Assembly (NCBI GenBank): GCA_037013495.1
Contig: CM072807.1
Span: 15,999,001 to 16,063,000, forward strand
Origin: Hippophae tibetana
Taxonomy: Eukaryota; Streptophyta; Magnoliopsida; Rosales; Elaeagnaceae
Length of the DNA: 64,000 nt
Direction of reading: 5' to 3'
The notes under the pieces are model-generated. The model had not been told where the DNA came from. It did not search any database and saw only the letters and a program-made list of their open reading frames with translations. The position numbers were made by a program, and so were the translations under genes. Within the stretch, counting starts at the first letter, position 1. Each line of letters starts with the position of its first letter. Shown one piece after another: positions 34,288-45,480 of the stretch.

Positions 34288-35586
34288 ATGAGAGATGCTG
34301 AAGATAGACGGAAAATGATGAAAGACTATACAATGCCAATCATTGGCAATGTAACTTCTGGCATACAATTACAAGAGGTTGTAAGGAATTATGAATTGAA
34401 AAAGATTCATTATTCTTTGTTGCCTTCCTTTTACGGTGTCCCTAATGAAGACCCTATGCATTTCATTCGAGAATTCTATGTTATTGTCCAAACCTTTCCA
34501 CTGCATGAAATTAATGAAGATCAACTTAGGATGAGGTGTTTTCCTTACACCCTCAAGGATAAAGCTTGGTCATGGTTCATTACTCTACATTCGGGGTCTC
34601 TAAAAACTTGGGAGGCAGTATATGAAATTTTTATGAGTAGGTTCTATTCCCATCAAAAGACTGTTGATCTAAGGACGAAGATAGCAACATTTTCTCAAAT
34701 GTATGAAGAGCCCTTTCATGAAGCTTGGGAATGATTCAAACTCCTTTTCATTCAATGTCATAATCATAGCTTTCCATTATAGCTACAGAACCAATTCTTT
34801 TATGATGGATTGATACTGCATAGTCAATACATGGTTGATAATGCTGCTGGAGATGCTGTAGGAGAAAAAACCGTAGAGGAAACCTATAATCTTTATGAGC
34901 TATTGGGTTCTAATTCCCAACAAAGAGGTGCTAGAAGGAGAGCAAGAGTCAATGAAGTTGGCTCCGATAATGAGATAACCTTGCAACTTGCTGAATTGTC
35001 TAAACAAGTGCAACTTATCACTACCCACCAAATGTCAAATCAAGAGGTGTGTGAAGTGTGTTGTTCAATTGGGCATGGTACTCATAATTGTTCAAATACT
35101 TGTGATTCTAGTGTCGATGCCATAAAGGAAGTCAAATCCTTTCAAAGATATCATCCAAACACCTATAATCACCCAGCCTATACCCAATGTCCAACACTAA
35201 GGTCGGATAACAACCACCCTTACCCACCAAGCCAATATTTTAAGCCAACCTTAGAGGATAGCTTGAATGTTTTTATTCAAGTTAGTCATGACAACCAATT
35301 GATGACTAATGAAAGGTTGAACACCATGGAGGCTTTGGTTAAAAGGATTGAATCTAAAGTTGGGCAACTGGCTGAACAAATGCAAAAGAAAGAACCAAGA
35401 AAGTTGCCCAGTCAACCAGAACAAACAAAGGATGTAAGAAGTGGTAAGGTAGTCAATACCAGTTTACCTGAAATCTCTAACAATCTACCTTGTAATTCAG
35501 GTAACAAAGAAGGTGATATTCTAGTCTTACAAAAAGGAGAAAGAAGTGTTAAACTTAACAAGCCTTCTCATTGGGGGGTCATCTGA
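34288..35586 (+). pseudogene. Gypsy gag, second copy (two stops, otherwise well kept)
   Basis: The protein is clearly paralogous to the first gag. It has LPSFYGVPNEDPMHFIREFY, the same EDQLRMRCFPYTLKDKA block, and KIATFSQMYEEPFHEAWE before a TGA at 34732-34734. The frame then continues through a TAG near 34780 to NAAGDAVGEKTVEETYNLYELLGSN. The zinc knuckle CEVCCSIGHGTHNC is an intact CX2CX4HX4C, unlike in copy one. A coiled segment (NERLNTMEALVKRIESKVGQL) follows at the C-terminus. The two copies differ at many residues, so the duplication or fusion is not recent. Confidence 0.9.
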
Positions 35587-35639
35587 CATCCCCAAAATTC
35601 AAAAGACAACATAACCACACCAGCTGCAAGTACCTTTTC

Positions 35640-35970
35640 CACACCGGTTAAAAGAATCCAAACAAGATAAGCAATTCTATGATCTTTTTAATATGCTCTC
35701 TAAAGTAAATATCAATTTACCATTATTAGAAGTGATCATGAATGTGCCCTCATATGCTAATTTTTTCAAAGATTTGAACACTAAGAAATGGAGGTATGAA
35801 CTGAATGAACGAGTAGTAGTATCAGAAATTTCTAGCGCTGTACTTCAGCACAAACTACCCCCAAAGTTGAAAGACCCTGGAAGTTTTATTATAAACATAA
35901 CTATGGGGGATATCAAACAAACATATCATACATTATTACATCAATTATTAAAAATCATATGGACTTTGTG
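35640..35970 (+). pseudogene. Gypsy pol start, truncated before the protease site
   Basis: The stretch FYDLFNMLSKVNINLPLLEVIMNVPSYANFFKDL followed by KKWRYELNERVVVSE, AVLQHKLPPKLKDPGSF and a GDIK motif is the conserved segment just upstream of the Gypsy aspartic protease. The expected catalytic D-x-G (CDLGASIN-type) does not follow. Sequence after about 35930 no longer looks like Gypsy, which places the truncation. Confidence 0.85.
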
Positions 35971-35994
35971 TTAATCGAAATTACTAACCAACTT

Positions 35995-36830
35995 ATTTAG
36001 TTGTTATTCTCCTCGCTTAGTCATTGGTCTTGACTTCTTCATTTTGGGAGTCTTTGTTTCTAAGTACAATTCAAATCGGGTAATCGGTCTACCCAATTCA
36101 GCTTCCTACATAAATTTATTAACCATGACATCAACTTAAATTTAAGGAAACAAAATATAAAAATATTTATAAATTAACACAAATTAATAATATCATTCTA
36201 TATCTAACATTAGGATTTGAAGACCTCCCAGTACGGTTAGGAAGAATATTATGCATTTGTATATTTTGTGTTCTTCCTTAATAATTTGAAATTCATCTGT
36301 ATGTCTATAATCCACGAAGTCTTTCCAAACTTGAGATGTAATCCAAGGGTGTCCTTCATGGATTTTGTATAGCTATACTTCATCAAGTGGTTTCAAATAT
36401 GAAAACACATAATTTCTTGTCAATCTGGAAGTTTTGTATTCCTTTCATGCCTTATTTTCAATCTTATAACACTTGCTCTTCCAAGTGTCATCGACTTTAT
36501 AACGATTATGTAAAAACACACTACAAAAGATCAGATATAATACAAAAAAGATATAATATATGTAATTAGTTATAAAATATAAGAGACTTACACAAATGGT
36601 TTTCCACATTTTAAACTTTCAGCTTTGTCAACTTAAGTCCAATCATTTATATTGATTGGTATACTTGACTTCACAAGTCTACCAATAGAGGATTTCAAAT
36701 ATTGGTCATTTTCCCCTATTGTATTACCATTAGCATCAAATGGAATGGGTACTCTATCATCTAGGTTAAGTACCCCAATGGATCATTTGGATCTACAAGC
36801 TCTGTTACCCTAAGATCCATGAAATATCTA
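35995..36830 (-). pseudogene. PTTA/En-Spm-type transposase remnant of CACTA
   Basis: On the minus strand the order fits plant PTTA-type proteins. First comes SSIGRLVKSSIPININDWT (36615-36700), then HPWITSQVWKDFVDYRHTDEF (36290-36365), then NILPNRTGRSSNPNV (36220-36260), and finally EAELGRPITRFELYLETKTPK (36030-36100). Each piece sits in a short frame with stops and possible introns between. The 3' end of the gene was lost at the Gypsy junction. Confidence 0.75.
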
Positions 36831-36928
36831 CAAACAATGAAGAAATATAAATTAATTGACAATTTTAGGAACATACATATATATAAATATCCAAGAGTTA
36901 TTAGAATAATATAGAACATACATTATGT

Positions 36929-39900
36929 TTAATTAGGTTGTTGATCGTATACATATATTCCTTCATAATCACTTCGAGTCCATGACAAAGAATTATCGTC
37001 ATCAACTAGATCATCACATACATTAGGTAATTTGTTTGAGAAATGATTAGTATTAGATAATGTATAAAGCATAGGGTTATAATCTTCTAAAACATTGCAA
37101 TGGTAAAAATCTTTTTGTGGATGCATTAACATAACAGACCATCTTGTGTCACTTTGATCGCTCACAAAATACTTATTTTGCATGAAGTGCTAACATGAAA
37201 GGATCAAGTGTGACTTATTTTGGATAAATTTACAAGGGTAAATCCAAAATCATCTATTTTATATCCAACATTAATAACATCTTCAACCTAATCACAGAAA
37301 AAAACTGTTTCATGGAAAACCTCATAATCCAGTTCCCAAATCTCTTGAATTATACCATAATATGTTCTATCAGAAAGTACAGGAGTACCATCTTTTGAAC
37401 TGTAAAATTGCATAGTTTTTGCAACCATATTCACACCACTATTCTGATTTACTCGTACTTTGTCCCTAGCTTGAGTCGTTAACCTCGATCCATTAATTGT
37501 GAAACTAGAAAATGATTTGACATCAAATCTTGGACCATGTGCAAGTCATTCTAAACTTTCTGTTATTTTATGATTGGGTTTGTTGAGTTCATCTTGAATA
37601 TATGTATACAAAAACATGAATTCTTGTAAATGACACTTACATGGTTGCGAAACCAATTAATAAGCTCTTGTTTATGTTTATCATACAACCATTTTTCTCC
37701 TCCTTTTTTTTATAATGAGGATCGATCTTCAATAAGTTAAAATGCATCCTGTAATGTTATTAAAGATATATCAAGTAGATATCATCATTTATAGTTATTA
37801 TTTTTTTTACATAAATGGAAAGGTTAAACATCACTTACTCTATGTACGATTGTGTCTCATTATTATTTACCAAAATGATTCGGTATGCTTTTTCCCATTG
37901 AGTGTAATCAATAAACAATTTCTTACTTACACCAAGCATAAGGTTATCAACTTGGATTATGTGACGTTCTAAGAACAACTTGTGCGTAGGATTCCCAATT
38001 TTAATGCAACCACTAAAGTATTCAGAACAAAACTCAATGGTCACTTTAGCAATGTAACGTTCCACCATGCATTCTTCAGGTCGATTTCTATTATTTATAT
38101 ATTCTTTAAGGACTTCATAAATCTCTTAAAAGGATACATCCACCTTAAGTAAGTAGGACCACACAATTGAACCTCTCGAACTAAATGAACACACAAGTGA
38201 ATCATTATATCGAAGAAAGAAAGGGGAAAATATTTTTCAATTAGACACAAAGTTTCTACAACATCTTTCTGTAAAGAGTTTAACTCGCCAATTGATATAA
38301 ATTTCTTGCATATTGTATTGAAGAATGAACAAAGACAAATTATTGATAATTGAACATGTTTTAGAAGAATTGATCCAATAGCAACTGGTAATAATTTTTG
38401 CATTAAGATATGTCAGTCATGTAATTTCAATCCATAAAGTTTCTTATCAGTGATAGACACAAAATTTCTTAAGTTGGATGAGTAACCATCAAGAACTTTC
38501 ACACCCGCCAAACATTTACAAAACACATAATTCTCTTTCGTTGACATTGTATATGATGCTAGTGGCAAGTATGTTCGATTTTTATCATTTTCCACCCTTG
38601 GTGCCAATTCAAGTTGTATGCCTAGTTACTTTCAATCCAGTCTTGTTTTAATACCATCCTTCATTTTTTAGGTATATTAAGTAATGTACCAATCAAGCTC
38701 TCACATACATTTTTTCAATGTGCATGGCATCTAAGATATGACGAATGTGTAGGTCTTTCCAATAAGGTAATTCCCAAAATATTAATTTTTTATTCCAACA
38801 ACCATGGTCTATTGATTCAGTAACACTTTCATTTTCACCTCTTTTATTAGTTGCCCTCTTTCGTTTCCTTATCTTAGTGAGTATTCTTTTTTATCTTTCC
38901 ATATCATTTGAATGTCATACCATTCAATTGCCTTAATATCTTAACACCTCACAAAGTTCGGGGTGCATGATCATGATCTTCTTCACTATCAAACGTTTTC
39001 TTTTGGTATTTAAACTTGTGTCCAGATGGAAAAAATCTTCTATGTCTTCTATAAGACATATTTCGTCCATGAAAAAGATAAGTTGTAGAAGTGTCATCAC
39101 TACATATAGGGCATCCCTTGTAATCTTTTGTTGCATGTCCTGATAAGTTCCCATAGGCAGGAAAATTATTAATTGTCCATAAAAGGACCCCCCTCAAGTT
39201 AAAGTGTTCTTCTTTATGTGCATTATAAAAATTTACACCATCATTCCACAACATCTTCAAATCATCTATCAGAGGTTACAAATATACATCAATATCAACA
39301 CCGGGTTGTTTCAATCTTGAGATCAATAAAGTTAACATCATGAATTTTCTTTTCATACACAACCAGGGAGGAAGTTTGTATGTTACCATAATTACTGTCC
39401 AACAGCTATATCTACTACTAAGGGAACTATGTGGATTAATTCCATCAGTAGCAATGGCAAGATGAAGATTGTGCGAATCAGATGCAAATTGAGGGGATAA
39501 ATTATCTACTACTTTCCAATTTGGAGAATCACAAGGATGACATAGCACCCCATCATTAGATCAATTATCTGAATGCCAAGTAACATCTTTGATGTCTCTT
39601 TACTTTTAAACAGCCTTTGAAAGCAAGGAATCAGAGGAAAGTATCAAAGAACCTTTGTGGGCATGTCTTTCTTAGGTGTTGTCTCATTTGTAGCATACTT
39701 CCATCTCGATTCTTTACACATCGGACAATCATCTAATGTCTCATATTCTTTTCTATAAAGAATGCAATCATTTGGACAAGCATGAATCTTATGATATTCC
39801 ATGCCAAATCGACTAAGAGATGTCTTCACTTCATACATTGAAGATGGAAATTCAATACCCTCAGGAAGCATACATATTAGTAGATTTAGTAATTCTGTGA

Positions 39901-40361
39901 ATCCCTTATCAGAAAAACCATGTTTTGCCTTCACATTGTACAAATGAAAAAACCCCAACATTTTAGTGTATTTCTTACATTTTGGATACAATAGTTTTTC
40001 GGTATCTTCTAGAAGTTTTTTAAAGGTTTCGGGATTATCCTCATGTAATTCATCTTCAACACCATGAAACATATTTTCTGTCTGTACCTTATGATAGCAA
40101 TCCACTCACATTCTTATGTATCTCTTCCCCATGAGTATTATCAATATTTTCTCCATGATAATACCAACATTTATAGCTCAAAAGAATATCACTACACATA
40201 ACGTGATACTTAACCTCGTCAACTTCATGAAATCACTCATTTTTACATTTAACACATGGACATCGAATCATACTAATTTCATTATTACTATTTTTACAAG
40301 TGTCAACTCCAGAAATATAGTCCTACTAAATTCTACACTTTGACATCCAAGATTTGTCCAT
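36929..40361 (-). pseudogene. TNP2-type CACTA transposase (multiple stops)
   Basis: The probable start is ATG at 40359-40361 (MDKSWMSKCR), the beginning of the transposase-associated domain, with CPCVKCKNE and YKCWYYHGE following. Next come the link region with CPNDCILYRKEY and CPMCKESRWKY (39644-40105), the TNP2 core (LHLAIATDGINPHSSLSSRYSCWTVIM at 39400-39480; LLWTINNFPAYGNLSGHATKDYKGCPIC at 39100-39200), the DUF4218 region (LYGLKLHDCHILMQKLLPVAI; FFDIMIHLCVHLVREVQLCGP; 38095-38440) and the DUF4216 region (VSDQSDTRWSVM, DVCDDLVDDD; 36929-37180). Frames change several times and early stops occur after RI, so no functional transposase is made. Confidence 0.9.
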
Positions 40362-40599
40362 TTTCTATTAATGACACTAAGAATATTAAATATGTATCCA
40401 ATCAATATATTTCAGGTATTATTATATATGAATTCTCAATTATTAGAATATATACCAAAACATACATAATACAAAAATTTATCATTTTAATCATTTTAAA
40501 ATTGTATTACTTTTACTTAATAAAATATAATTATTTATATGTAAATAAATTTATCCACGTACGGTAAATATTCTAGTCCCTCAAACCCACAACATCCAG

Positions 40600-41000
40600 A
40601 TATTATTTCTATAGAAAATCAGTCAAACAAATAATAACATGCATAATACAAAACATACATAAATAAAAAAATTATATAAAAAATAACGCAAACTGAATAA
40701 TAAATGCGTAAGATTAATAGAAATATTTACAAGAGTAAATGAAGTGACAAAATAAAGGAAATGAAGAAAAAGATGTTTTGTAAGTGAGAAAATAAGTATA
40801 AAAAATTTGAGTATTTTGCTCAAAAAATAGGGGATCTTGAAGATAATTTGGAGAGAAAGAAAACCCATTAAACGGCGTTGAAAATGATGGTTAGAGGTGG
40901 CTCGAAAATGAGAAAGAGTGGAGGAGATGAGGCTCGATTTTGAGTTTTTTTTTTGTGCTACAAATTAAAAATGATGTTTTGATGGAGAAGAGAGAAAAGA
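40600..41000 (-). promoter_or_regulatory. 5' leader region of the CACTA transposase gene
   Basis: Non-coding sequence between the transposase start and the right subterminal repeats. Its reverse complement is homologous to 58960-59260 in the small CACTA relative (shared TTTCTCATTTTC, GCCACCT, TTACAAAACA and TCATTTTGTCACTT blocks). Conservation in a non-coding derivative suggests it is simply the transposon's end region rather than a coding exon. Confidence 0.6.
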
Positions 41001-41014
41001 AATGAAAAAAATAC

Positions 41015-41110
41015 ACGTGAATAGCATCGGTTGATGTGTTCAGTCGACGCTACACACATGGATAACGTCGGTTCTACATGTCAACCGACACTATTCATGT
41101 GTATATTTTT
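41015..41110. repeat. CACTA right subterminal array
   Basis: Alternating copies of a motif near TCGGTTGA(C/T)(A/G)TGT and its complement (AACCGACACT) lie with (C/A)ACACGTGGAT-like spacers, giving a palindromic cluster. The same motif set makes up 58735-58915 in the small element. Confidence 0.8.
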
Positions 41111-41521
41111 ATTTTAACATTTTTTAAAATTGAAATTAATTAAACAATACAATTTATTTTTATTTTTTTAGTCAATTATTTTTTTAAGATTTTAATTAAC
41201 TATAGACCTTTTATATTTTTTTGAAAACTTTTCTGTATTATGATTTTCATGTTATCCAAATTCAATAACTACGTAAGGAATGCATGTACATAAAATTAAG
41301 TATATATCCACGTGCATTTTTTATTTTAACAGTTCTAAAAATTAAAATTAAATAATACAATTTTTTTTTTCTTTTTTTGGTCAATTATTTTTTAAGATTT
41401 TAATTAACTATAGACATTTTATATTTTCGCTCATAAACTTTTATGTATTGTGTTTTTCATGCTATCCAAATTCGATAACTATGTATGAAAAACATGTACA
41501 TAAAATTAAGTATATATCCAA
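41098..41521. repeat. Tandem duplication of about 212 bases in CACTA
   Basis: Copy one (41098-41311) and copy two (41312-41521) share TTATTTTAACA, AATACAATTT, TCAATTATTTTTTAAGATT, TTAACTATAGAC and ACATGTACATAAAATTAAG in the same order. Both end at AGTATATATCCA. Confidence 0.85.
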
Positions 41522-41597
41522 ACAAATACATAAAATTCTATATATTAAATAATTTTAAAAACCAATTGACTAAATAAAAGAAGAAGAAATTATACTA

Positions 41598-41622
41598 TAT
41601 ATATATATATATATATATATAT
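41598..41622. repeat. (AT)n microsatellite
   Basis: A clean AT run of about 12 units near the right end of the CACTA element. Confidence 0.95.
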
Positions 41623-41775
41623 CCAAATTCAATTTTAAACAGTTCAAATAAAATAATAATAGACCAAAAAAATTAATTATGTAGATAGTGTCGATTTTTT
41701 ACCGAACCGACTTTAAATTGATTATACGTTGATTTTATCCAAAAACCAACTTTACAAATTGACTTAAATGCCACA

Positions 41776-41788
41776 TTTTGTAATAGTG
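41776..41788 (-). repeat. CACTA right terminal inverted repeat
   Basis: Read on the minus strand it is CACTATTACAAAA, matching the left end CACTACTACAAAA at 12 of 13 bases. The triplet CTC follows directly and completes the target duplication. Confidence 0.93.
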
Positions 41789-42839
41789 CTCAGTCCAATA
41801 AAGAGATGATATACAAATAAAGTGATCGTACTCAAAATGGGATTACTCTAACTCATACTAGAAACTTGAGATATCAACCTTATTGATTCCGGTATATTAA
41901 ATATCTCCCTAACCCTATCTAATAAAGGATCTATCATCTAAGAATGGACCTTGTTCACATACAATAAAATACGATCTTTTTCTTCAGATCCCCATTTGTA
42001 TTTAGTAATACCAACAGGGATAAAATTTAAGCCTTCATTACTGGAAAAGTTAGTCCATGGTGAATGAGCATCCAAACAAAATCGTATCTCAGGATGATCT
42101 AAAACCACTACCTGACTCGACGTGCACCATACTGTTACCGTGTGGACCTAATTTGCCTATATCATAGCTAGACACCCTAAGATTGACATGCCATAGGAGG
42201 CCAGACCATGGTTGAATGTACCAAGGCCACCAAATATGGGTCCCCTGTTCCTTTGTCAGTCCTTTACTTGGCAACCGCCTCACACAACCCATCACGATCT
42301 GTGCTTGCTTTCTCGCACCACAACCATGTCTAATCTTGTCCAGCAATCATCCCATTCTTCATAACGCCTACGCATGAAATGATGAATGTAAGTGTTGTAG
42401 GGTGTGAGGTGTTTGTATAGCAATAAAATAAGAATCCTACATTTTCTACAAAGTGTTAAGAAAATAAATAAATAAAGAGTTTAAAAAAAATAAAGACTTA
42501 CTAGACCTTGATGCAAGCACACCTTCTCCCCTTCCACTCAAAAGTGATCTTTAAAGGTTATAATGAAAAAGTGAGAGAGGGGAGCTCTCTTTATATAAGG
42601 CATAAGATAGGATCTCATTCGTTCATCAAGGAACCCATCCAAGGGTTCCAAGCTACTAGGTATCCTATGAGCTTAAAATACCACATACTTTGATCCATGT
42701 CCTCCCTCCAATAATGGGAAAGTGAACTCATTGAGTAGTGATTTTAACATCAATATAACTCCTTAGCCGAGAGTTCGATTGAGAATCCGTAAAGTGGACT
42801 TAACACCACTAGTAAGACTCAGAAAATAATGAACCTAGG
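41789..42839. other. Unassigned DNA right of the CACTA element
   Basis: Moderate GC content, with one minus-strand open frame (42089-42346) lacking any familiar motif. It continues the sequence left of 26470. It is probably old transposon sequence. Confidence 0.3.
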
Positions 42840-43009
42840 TGACGATAAAATGGTAAAATAGATGATAACTGTATTTTATATAGTTATATAGTTATTTTCA
42901 CCTATTTTATTAATTATAATTGCTATGTTCTTAATGATTTTAGTTAATTTTCGATGAATAAATTAGTATTTACTGTTTTTTATATTTTTTAATAAAAATT
43001 AAATAATTT

Positions 43010-43245
43010 GAATGGAAAATGTACTTAATTGCAAATTTGTGTCCAAAAATATAATTTCAAATAAAAGAGTGTTTAATTGCAATTTATAAAAGTCGAAAAT
43101 ATAATTTAAATTTAAATCGGGCTTAATTTTAATTATTAAAAGTTTAAAATTTTAATTTAAATTAGAAAAGGGTTAAACTGTAATTAAAGAAAGTTGAAAA
43201 TATAATTTGAAATAAATTTGTGGGTCAAAATGTAATTAAAAAAGT
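43010..43245. repeat. Degenerate tandem repeat, about 55-base unit
   Basis: Four rough copies of a unit with AAAATATAATTT, AAAT(A/T)AA and TTAATTGCAATT-like blocks precede the GC-rich promoter of LTR F. Confidence 0.6.
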
Positions 43246-43254
43246 ATATTTTTC

Positions 43255-43780
43255 TGCGCAGGTGAGAAGAACCATGCGCCATACACCACGCGCGAAACGT
43301 GGACCGTCCGATCAAATAATAAACGGCTGAGATTTGCGCGTCTAGATCACACCCGACAGAATCGCGTGGGCACAGATTCTGTTTCATGCGGCTCGGTGCC
43401 CGATTGGGGCCCACTGGCCGCGCAGACTGGCGTGCAGGGTGGGACCCACATGTCGGCTGCGCAAAATTTCCCCGAGGCACATCGCTCACCGTTGGATCAG
43501 TTGAACGGTCCAGATTGAAGCACGTGGATCCAACTGTCGCACACCGAGCCGCTCTTCGACAAAATCGCGTGCATTGCGCTCTATCGTTTCTCCATGAGCC
43601 TGACTTTCCCGTCCAATGAAACGCTGCCACGTGTCTCTGAATTGCTCGCAGCCAATCACATGGCGACACGTGGCATGCGTAGAAGAAAAAAAAATTCAGA
43701 AACGCGCAGAATTGTTTTCACGCGTGATGTTTTTTTTTTATTTCCCCCATTTATTTTTGTCCCCCGCTAATATATAAAAA
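43255..43780 (+). promoter_or_regulatory. G-box-rich promoter of LTR F
   Basis: A GC-rich island of about 430 bases stands out from the AT-rich window. It holds three ACGT-core motifs of ABRE/G-box type: CACGTGG (43521-43527), CCACGTGTC (43627-43635) and ACACGTGGC (43666-43674). A CCAAT box lies near 43652, and a TATA box TATATAAA at 43771-43778. LTR E keeps the sequence CACGTGGCATG in the corresponding place. This motif set is typical of bZIP-regulated plant promoters, so stress- or seed-type control is possible but not shown. Confidence 0.6.
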
Positions 43781-45059
43781 AAGGAATAATTGAAAAGTGG
43801 GGGATATATGTTACGAAAATTTTCATTTGACGCGTTTTTGGTTTTGTTTTAGTTTTTTGTAGAATTTTCTCTTGCTCGTTTTTCATTTTTTTGAGCAGAG
43901 AGTTCTCTCTCAAATTTTTGAGTGATTTTCCAGTTCTCTGATTTTCTTTAATTATTTCCTCTTAAGAAGTTTTCATTTTTCCTCTCTGTGTGTCTCTTTT
44001 ACACGCAGAACATTTTATTTTGACATTTTTTGTTGTGTATTATTTTAGGGAAATTACAGAGAAAGAGGTTGACGAAGAAGAAGGAAATGGAAGAAATTAT
44101 TTTTCATTGAGGAATCGTGAAAGAGTTTCTCCTAACTCATTTTCTTTTAATTTTTGTTTCTCTGCAATGTTTTATTTTTGTGGTGTTGTAATTTTAATTT
44201 CTGCTATGAACTAATCTATTTGTTCTAGGATTGCAGTGTTATGTAAATTATGAAACTTGAAGTAATTATTTTTGAATGATTTGTGGAACTGTTTTAAGTT
44301 GTTTATTTTACCTGCTTTAAATGCTTTTAATTATCGGAAGATTAATTAATTGATATGTGGCACTTAAATAAACTTGAAAAGGAATTTTTGTGTGTTGTTT
44401 GGGATAAAATAACTTTATACATAAGGGATAGAAATATACTTTTATTGCATGTGTAACTTTTGAGAACTTAGAACTTAATAAATCTAGTTAAAATTAATTC
44501 TCATAGGAATATAGTGAATCATTTTAACTGGATGTGTCTGTATGGAGCTTGAAAGAGATATATGGATAAATTATGAGTTCTTGGTTAATAACTTAAAACA
44601 TGAAAGCATAAATCAAGAGAGAATAAAATATTCAAGTGAATTAATTTGGGTAAACTGCAATCCTAGAATTTTCATAAAAATTGTTAAAAAGAAACAAAAT
44701 TATTGATTAAGTCAAACTGCATAAAATTATTGATTGTTTGAATAAAATTAGGTTTAAATAATTTTAGTAATTAACAAGAGTTGGTAACATTTCTCTGTGG
44801 GAACGATAATTTATTTATCATATTATTACTTGTGACCGTGTATACTTGTACGTTTTTTGTGTGTTGTAAAACACACAACAATAGACCTCTTAGCCTATGT
44901 GGTCATGCCTAGTAAATTTATGGGAATGATATTAGGTGTAAAATAGCTCACGTTTTGTGGTGTGATATAAGATGTCTTAGTCAGTAAGTAACTCGCATGC
45001 AAATCCAGTCAATGTTGAGTCAACAGATAAGCATCAGTATTAGTTAAATATCTAACTGG

Positions 45060-45480
45060 ATAAATAATTGATATTTAAACTCTTAACTATCTGACAATGA
45101 GATAATTAAGCAGATAAAGTTCTGACATTTAATGATAAGCCTATCATTATGGTTAAGGGTCATTAGTAGGTATATTTTCTCCTATAAATATTTATCACTA
45201 GTTACCATTAAACATAACTTCTTCTTTTATAACTTGAGACAACTAGGCGTAACTATAGATATTGAGATCTATACTCTTTACTTAAATATCTCTTTGCATC
45301 ACAATGAGAGATATTAGTCTCCTCTTTCTTCTCATGAACCGAATTTATTTAAGCATCTAAGGGTCATAGTTTGTCACACCCATGGTGGTCTAAGGTTCTA
45401 ATGTTGTATTATCTATTCTCAACGAGATGTGCATCCAATCATTAATGTTATAAAAATTAACATCAATATAAGTTTTAGTA
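45060..45480 (+). repeat. Dispersed LTR-like repeat G, copy 2
   Basis: Partner of 13970-14440, with the same ordered landmarks: TTTTCTCCTATAAATATTTA, GAGATATTAGTCTCCTC, TGGTGGTCTAAGG, GCATCCAATCATTAATGTT. The two copies lie next to LTRs D and F respectively. Confidence 0.6.

Larger units (their letters stand above)
29506..35975 (+). mobile_element. Ty3/Gypsy retrotransposon, truncated, nested in CACTA
   Basis: A 5' LTR (29506-31360) is followed by a primer binding site, a long AT-rich leader with internal repeats, two gag-type genes in tandem, and the start of pol. The protease active site, reverse transcriptase, integrase and 3' LTR are all missing. CACTA PTTA sequence resumes by about 35995, so a deletion removed the 3' half together with the right junction. 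The left flank is ACAAT (29501-29505). The insertion interrupts the CACTA element, so it is younger than that element. Confidence 0.88.
26470..41788 (-). mobile_element. CACTA (En/Spm-like) DNA transposon, 15.3 kb with nested Gypsy
   Basis: The left end reads CACTACTACAAAA. The right end, reverse complemented, reads CACTATTACAAAA. Both are flanked by the same triplet CTC (26467-26469 and 41789-41791), the 3-base target duplication expected of CACTA elements. Subterminal repeats at both ends carry CGGTT and AACCGA motifs. From the right end, the minus strand encodes TNP2-type transposase, a PTTA-type transposase and an Ulp1-type protease. All are broken by stops, so the copy is not autonomous. 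A Gypsy element is inserted between PTTA and Ulp1 and makes up over 6 kb of the total length. A 912-base relative lies at 58634-59545. Confidence 0.95.
42840..44880 (+). mobile_element. Gypsy-type LTR F (probably solo), about 2 kb
   Basis: It starts TGACGATAAAATGG and ends GGGAACGATAATTTATTTATCA, TTATTACTTGTGACCGTG and CACACAACA. The start and end match LTR E on the other strand (18437-19828) and the end matches LTR D. Inside are a tandem AT-rich repeat, a GC-rich promoter block, a TATA box and a pyrimidine-rich leader. No primer binding site follows 44880, and no clear target duplication was found, so the limits are inferred from similarity. Confidence 0.6.

Noticed and set aside
42089-42346. 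85-codon minus-strand frame right of the CACTA element
   Set aside because: No recognisable motif and no flanking exons; composition alone is not enough to call a gene.
43184-43669. 161-codon minus-strand frame
   Set aside because: It covers the GC-rich LTR F promoter, where stops are rare by composition; a 77-codon frame runs on the other strand.
42840-44880. A complete LTR retrotransposon starting at LTR F
   Set aside because: No primer binding site, gag or second LTR follows 44880.
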